NCBI GenBank assembly: GCA_934202525.1
Contig: CAKPYB010000032.1
Coordinates: forward strand, 1 to 36,158
Reading direction: 5' to 3'
From: an uncultured Prevotella sp.
GTDB lineage: Bacteria; Bacteroidota; Bacteroidia; Bacteroidales; Bacteroidaceae
DNA: 36,158 bases
The notes under the pieces are model-generated. The model had not been told where the DNA came from, searched no databases, and saw nothing but the letters and a program-made list of their open reading frames with translations. A program made the position numbers and the translations under genes. Shown piece after piece: positions 35,029 to 36,158 of this stretch (position 1 is the first letter of the stretch; every line of letters starts with the position of its first letter).

Positions 35029-35469
35029 TTACTTTTTCAAAAGTTTCATTACCTTCTCGAAGTATCTCTGAGTACGCTTCTTACTGAAATGATTACCGCC
35101 ATTCCATGAACGGATTGCGTGCTCGATACTATTAAGAGGATTGTAGACACTCTGAATCAATAGAAACATTTCTTTAGATTTAGCTACATTATATCTATCA
35201 GCCAAAGTGTAGCGCTTCTTCGATTTCTTGCGCTTCAGAATATTATTACATTCTGCTACTAAAATTGGAGTGATCTGCATCACACCTACAGAGTTACCGC
35301 TCTTAGCTTTCGGATCACCCTTACTCTCTACCTGAATGATAGCGTCCATCACTGGAGTCCAGTCCATCTCGCTGGTAGAGGATACATTTCCTGATGTTGC
35401 AGCCGACGCTGCATGAATTTCTAATGTCAGCATTAACATGCTAACTAATACCATTGTTATTCTCTTCAT
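35029..35469 (-). CDS. SLT-type lytic transglycosylase, small exported
   Basis: This 146-residue exported protein has a signal peptide (cleavage near HAASA, residues 20-24) and a single lysozyme-like SLT domain. The catalytic glutamate is E48 in AIIQVESKGDP, followed by the typical GVMQITP block and a late AIRSWNGG motif. It should cleave peptidoglycan between MurNAc and GlcNAc in the periplasm. There is no LysM or other wall-binding domain, so it is a minimal form. It has its own promoter with a long (about 165 nt) 5' leader and its own terminator, and stands alone between the rRNA operon and the initiator tRNA. Confidence 0.9.
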   Translation of the reverse strand: MKRITMVLVSMLMLTLEIHAASAATSGNVSSTSEMDWTPVMDAIIQVESKGDPKAKSGNSVGVMQITPILVAECNNILKRKKSKKRYTLADRYNVAKSKEMFLLIQSVYNPLNSIEHAIRSWNGGNHFSKKRTQRYFEKVMKLLKK

Positions 35470-35640
35470 ATTAATTGTTTTATGGAACCTGAAAAGCTGA
35501 AATACAACATCAGAGATTTCGCGGTGGCAACTTGTGAGAAAAAGAAAGGCTGCTCACCTCAGTTCCGTTAGATACCTTAATGGATACCTTCTCACACAAC
35601 AAAAAGCACAAGATACTGGTATCCTTATTCTTATCGTTTG

Positions 35641-35672
35641 CAAAGATACAAAAAAAAATCGAATTATGCAAG
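35641..35672 (-). promoter_or_regulatory. Promoter of the lytic transglycosylase gene
   Basis: On the minus strand CTTG (35672-35669) and TATCTTTG (35648-35641) are 20 bp apart. It lies about 170 bp upstream of the start codon, giving a long leader. Confidence 0.72.
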
Positions 35673-35821
35673 TAATCGGTTGATTATCAGCGCATTTTTA
35701 CGTAATTAAACACTTAGTAACACTTAGGTTTGATATAAATCAATATAAAGGTAAAAGAGTAAAAAGGTAAAAAGAGCTGTGGGAAAAAGCTGGCGATAAG
35801 AAAGCAGAACTGTAGGAAAAC

Positions 35822-35855
35822 AAAAAAGCCTCAGAAATCTTTCGAAATCTGAGGC
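35822..35855 (-). terminator. Terminator of the rRNA operon
   Basis: An 8-bp outer stem (GCCTCAGA/TCTGAGGC) with a short inner pairing and a GAAA loop spans 35828-35855. Six T follow on the minus strand. It lies just after the 5S gene. Confidence 0.88.
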
Positions 35856-35865
35856 TCTTGATAAA

Positions 35866-35979
<114 letters not shown>

Positions 35980-36039
35980 AATGGGTTATGACGTATTTGC
36001 ACACAAGCAAACTGTTTATCAAGTAAAGAACCACCGTCC

Positions 36040-36058
36040 CTCTCGATTTTATCGAGAG
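36040..36058. other. Hairpin in the 23S-5S spacer
   Basis: CTCTCGAT and ATCGAGAG form a perfect 8-bp stem with a TTT loop, between the 23S end and the 5S start. It may take part in rRNA processing. Confidence 0.5.
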
Positions 36059-36084
36059 TCAACAGCTGAAACTATGAACTTATT

Positions 36085-36158
36085 TAAAGAAAGTGTTCGG
36101 GCAATTAGTAATGCTCGGCTTTGACATCGCTGTCTTTACACCTGCATCCTATCAACGT
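36085..36158 (-). rRNA. rrl: 23S ribosomal RNA, 3' end only
   Basis: The minus strand of the last ~75 bases reads GTTGATAGGATGCAGGTGTA and later GCATTACTAATTGCCCGAAC, the conserved 3' end of 23S rRNA. The rest lies outside the window. The end near 36085 is estimated from the distance after ACTAAT in known 23S genes. Confidence 0.93.

Larger units (their letters stand above)
35470..35865. other. Intergenic region between 5S rRNA and the transglycosylase gene
   Basis: The 396-bp gap holds the transglycosylase leader and promoter (35641-35672), a 100-bp A-rich stretch with GGTAAAA repeats near 35750, and the rRNA terminator (35822-35855). No gene is seen in it. Confidence 0.75.

Overview
The window looks like a chromosomal segment of a Bacteroidales bacterium, most likely Prevotella/Segatella. 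The reasons are several promoters of the Bacteroidetes type (TAnnTTTG at -7, TTTG or TTG about 20 bp upstream), two large secreted C10 (streptopain/interpain-like) cysteine peptidases with C-terminal sorting-type tails, a lipoprotein version of TamA beside TamB, a DUF4954 protein and a DUF4827-type lipoprotein. The genus is inferred from gene content, not from a search. One IS-like trace (a deleted Rpn gene) is seen; no CRISPR, prophage or intact insertion sequence.

Layout. 1-6484 (+): 3' part of a DUF4954 beta-helix protein, an M16 zinc peptidase and class I fumarase, closed by a strong bidirectional terminator. 6595-15814: a secreted-protein island with a C10 peptidase (-), two lipoproteins on the + strand (a metzincin-like HEXXHxxxxxH protein and a beta-propeller-like protein), then an Omp28/thioredoxin-like protein and a second C10 peptidase (-). 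15815-17219: an accessory patch holding an internally deleted Rpn (PD-(D/E)XK transposase/nuclease) ORF with its own promoter, two hairpins and an array of twelve diverged 22-bp direct repeats. 17220-20756 (-): a four-gene operon with a good promoter: HPr-kinase-like ATPase, S26 (Sec11-like) serine peptidase, PqqD-family protein and ABC exporter. This has the shape of a peptide modification and export system without a recognised precursor. 20811-25181 (-): GlmM-type phosphohexomutase, DUF4827-type lipoprotein, DHH phosphoesterase and sugar nucleotidyltransferase. 25307-34675 (-): a probable five-gene unit tetR-fabG-rluA-like-tamB-tamL, whose promoter carries a perfect 16-bp palindrome inside its spacer. 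34707-36158 (-): an initiator tRNA-Met, a small SLT-type lytic transglycosylase, 5S rRNA and the 3' end of 23S rRNA.

How the parts fit together. Most genes serve the cell envelope: outer-membrane assembly (TamB/TamL), amino-sugar and sugar-nucleotide supply (GlmM, nucleotidyltransferase), peptidoglycan cleavage (SLT) and secreted proteolysis (C10, M16, Omp28-like). The strongest candidates for undescribed biology are the kinase/S26/PqqD/ABC operon, the 22-bp array and the deleted Rpn ORF that keeps its promoter.
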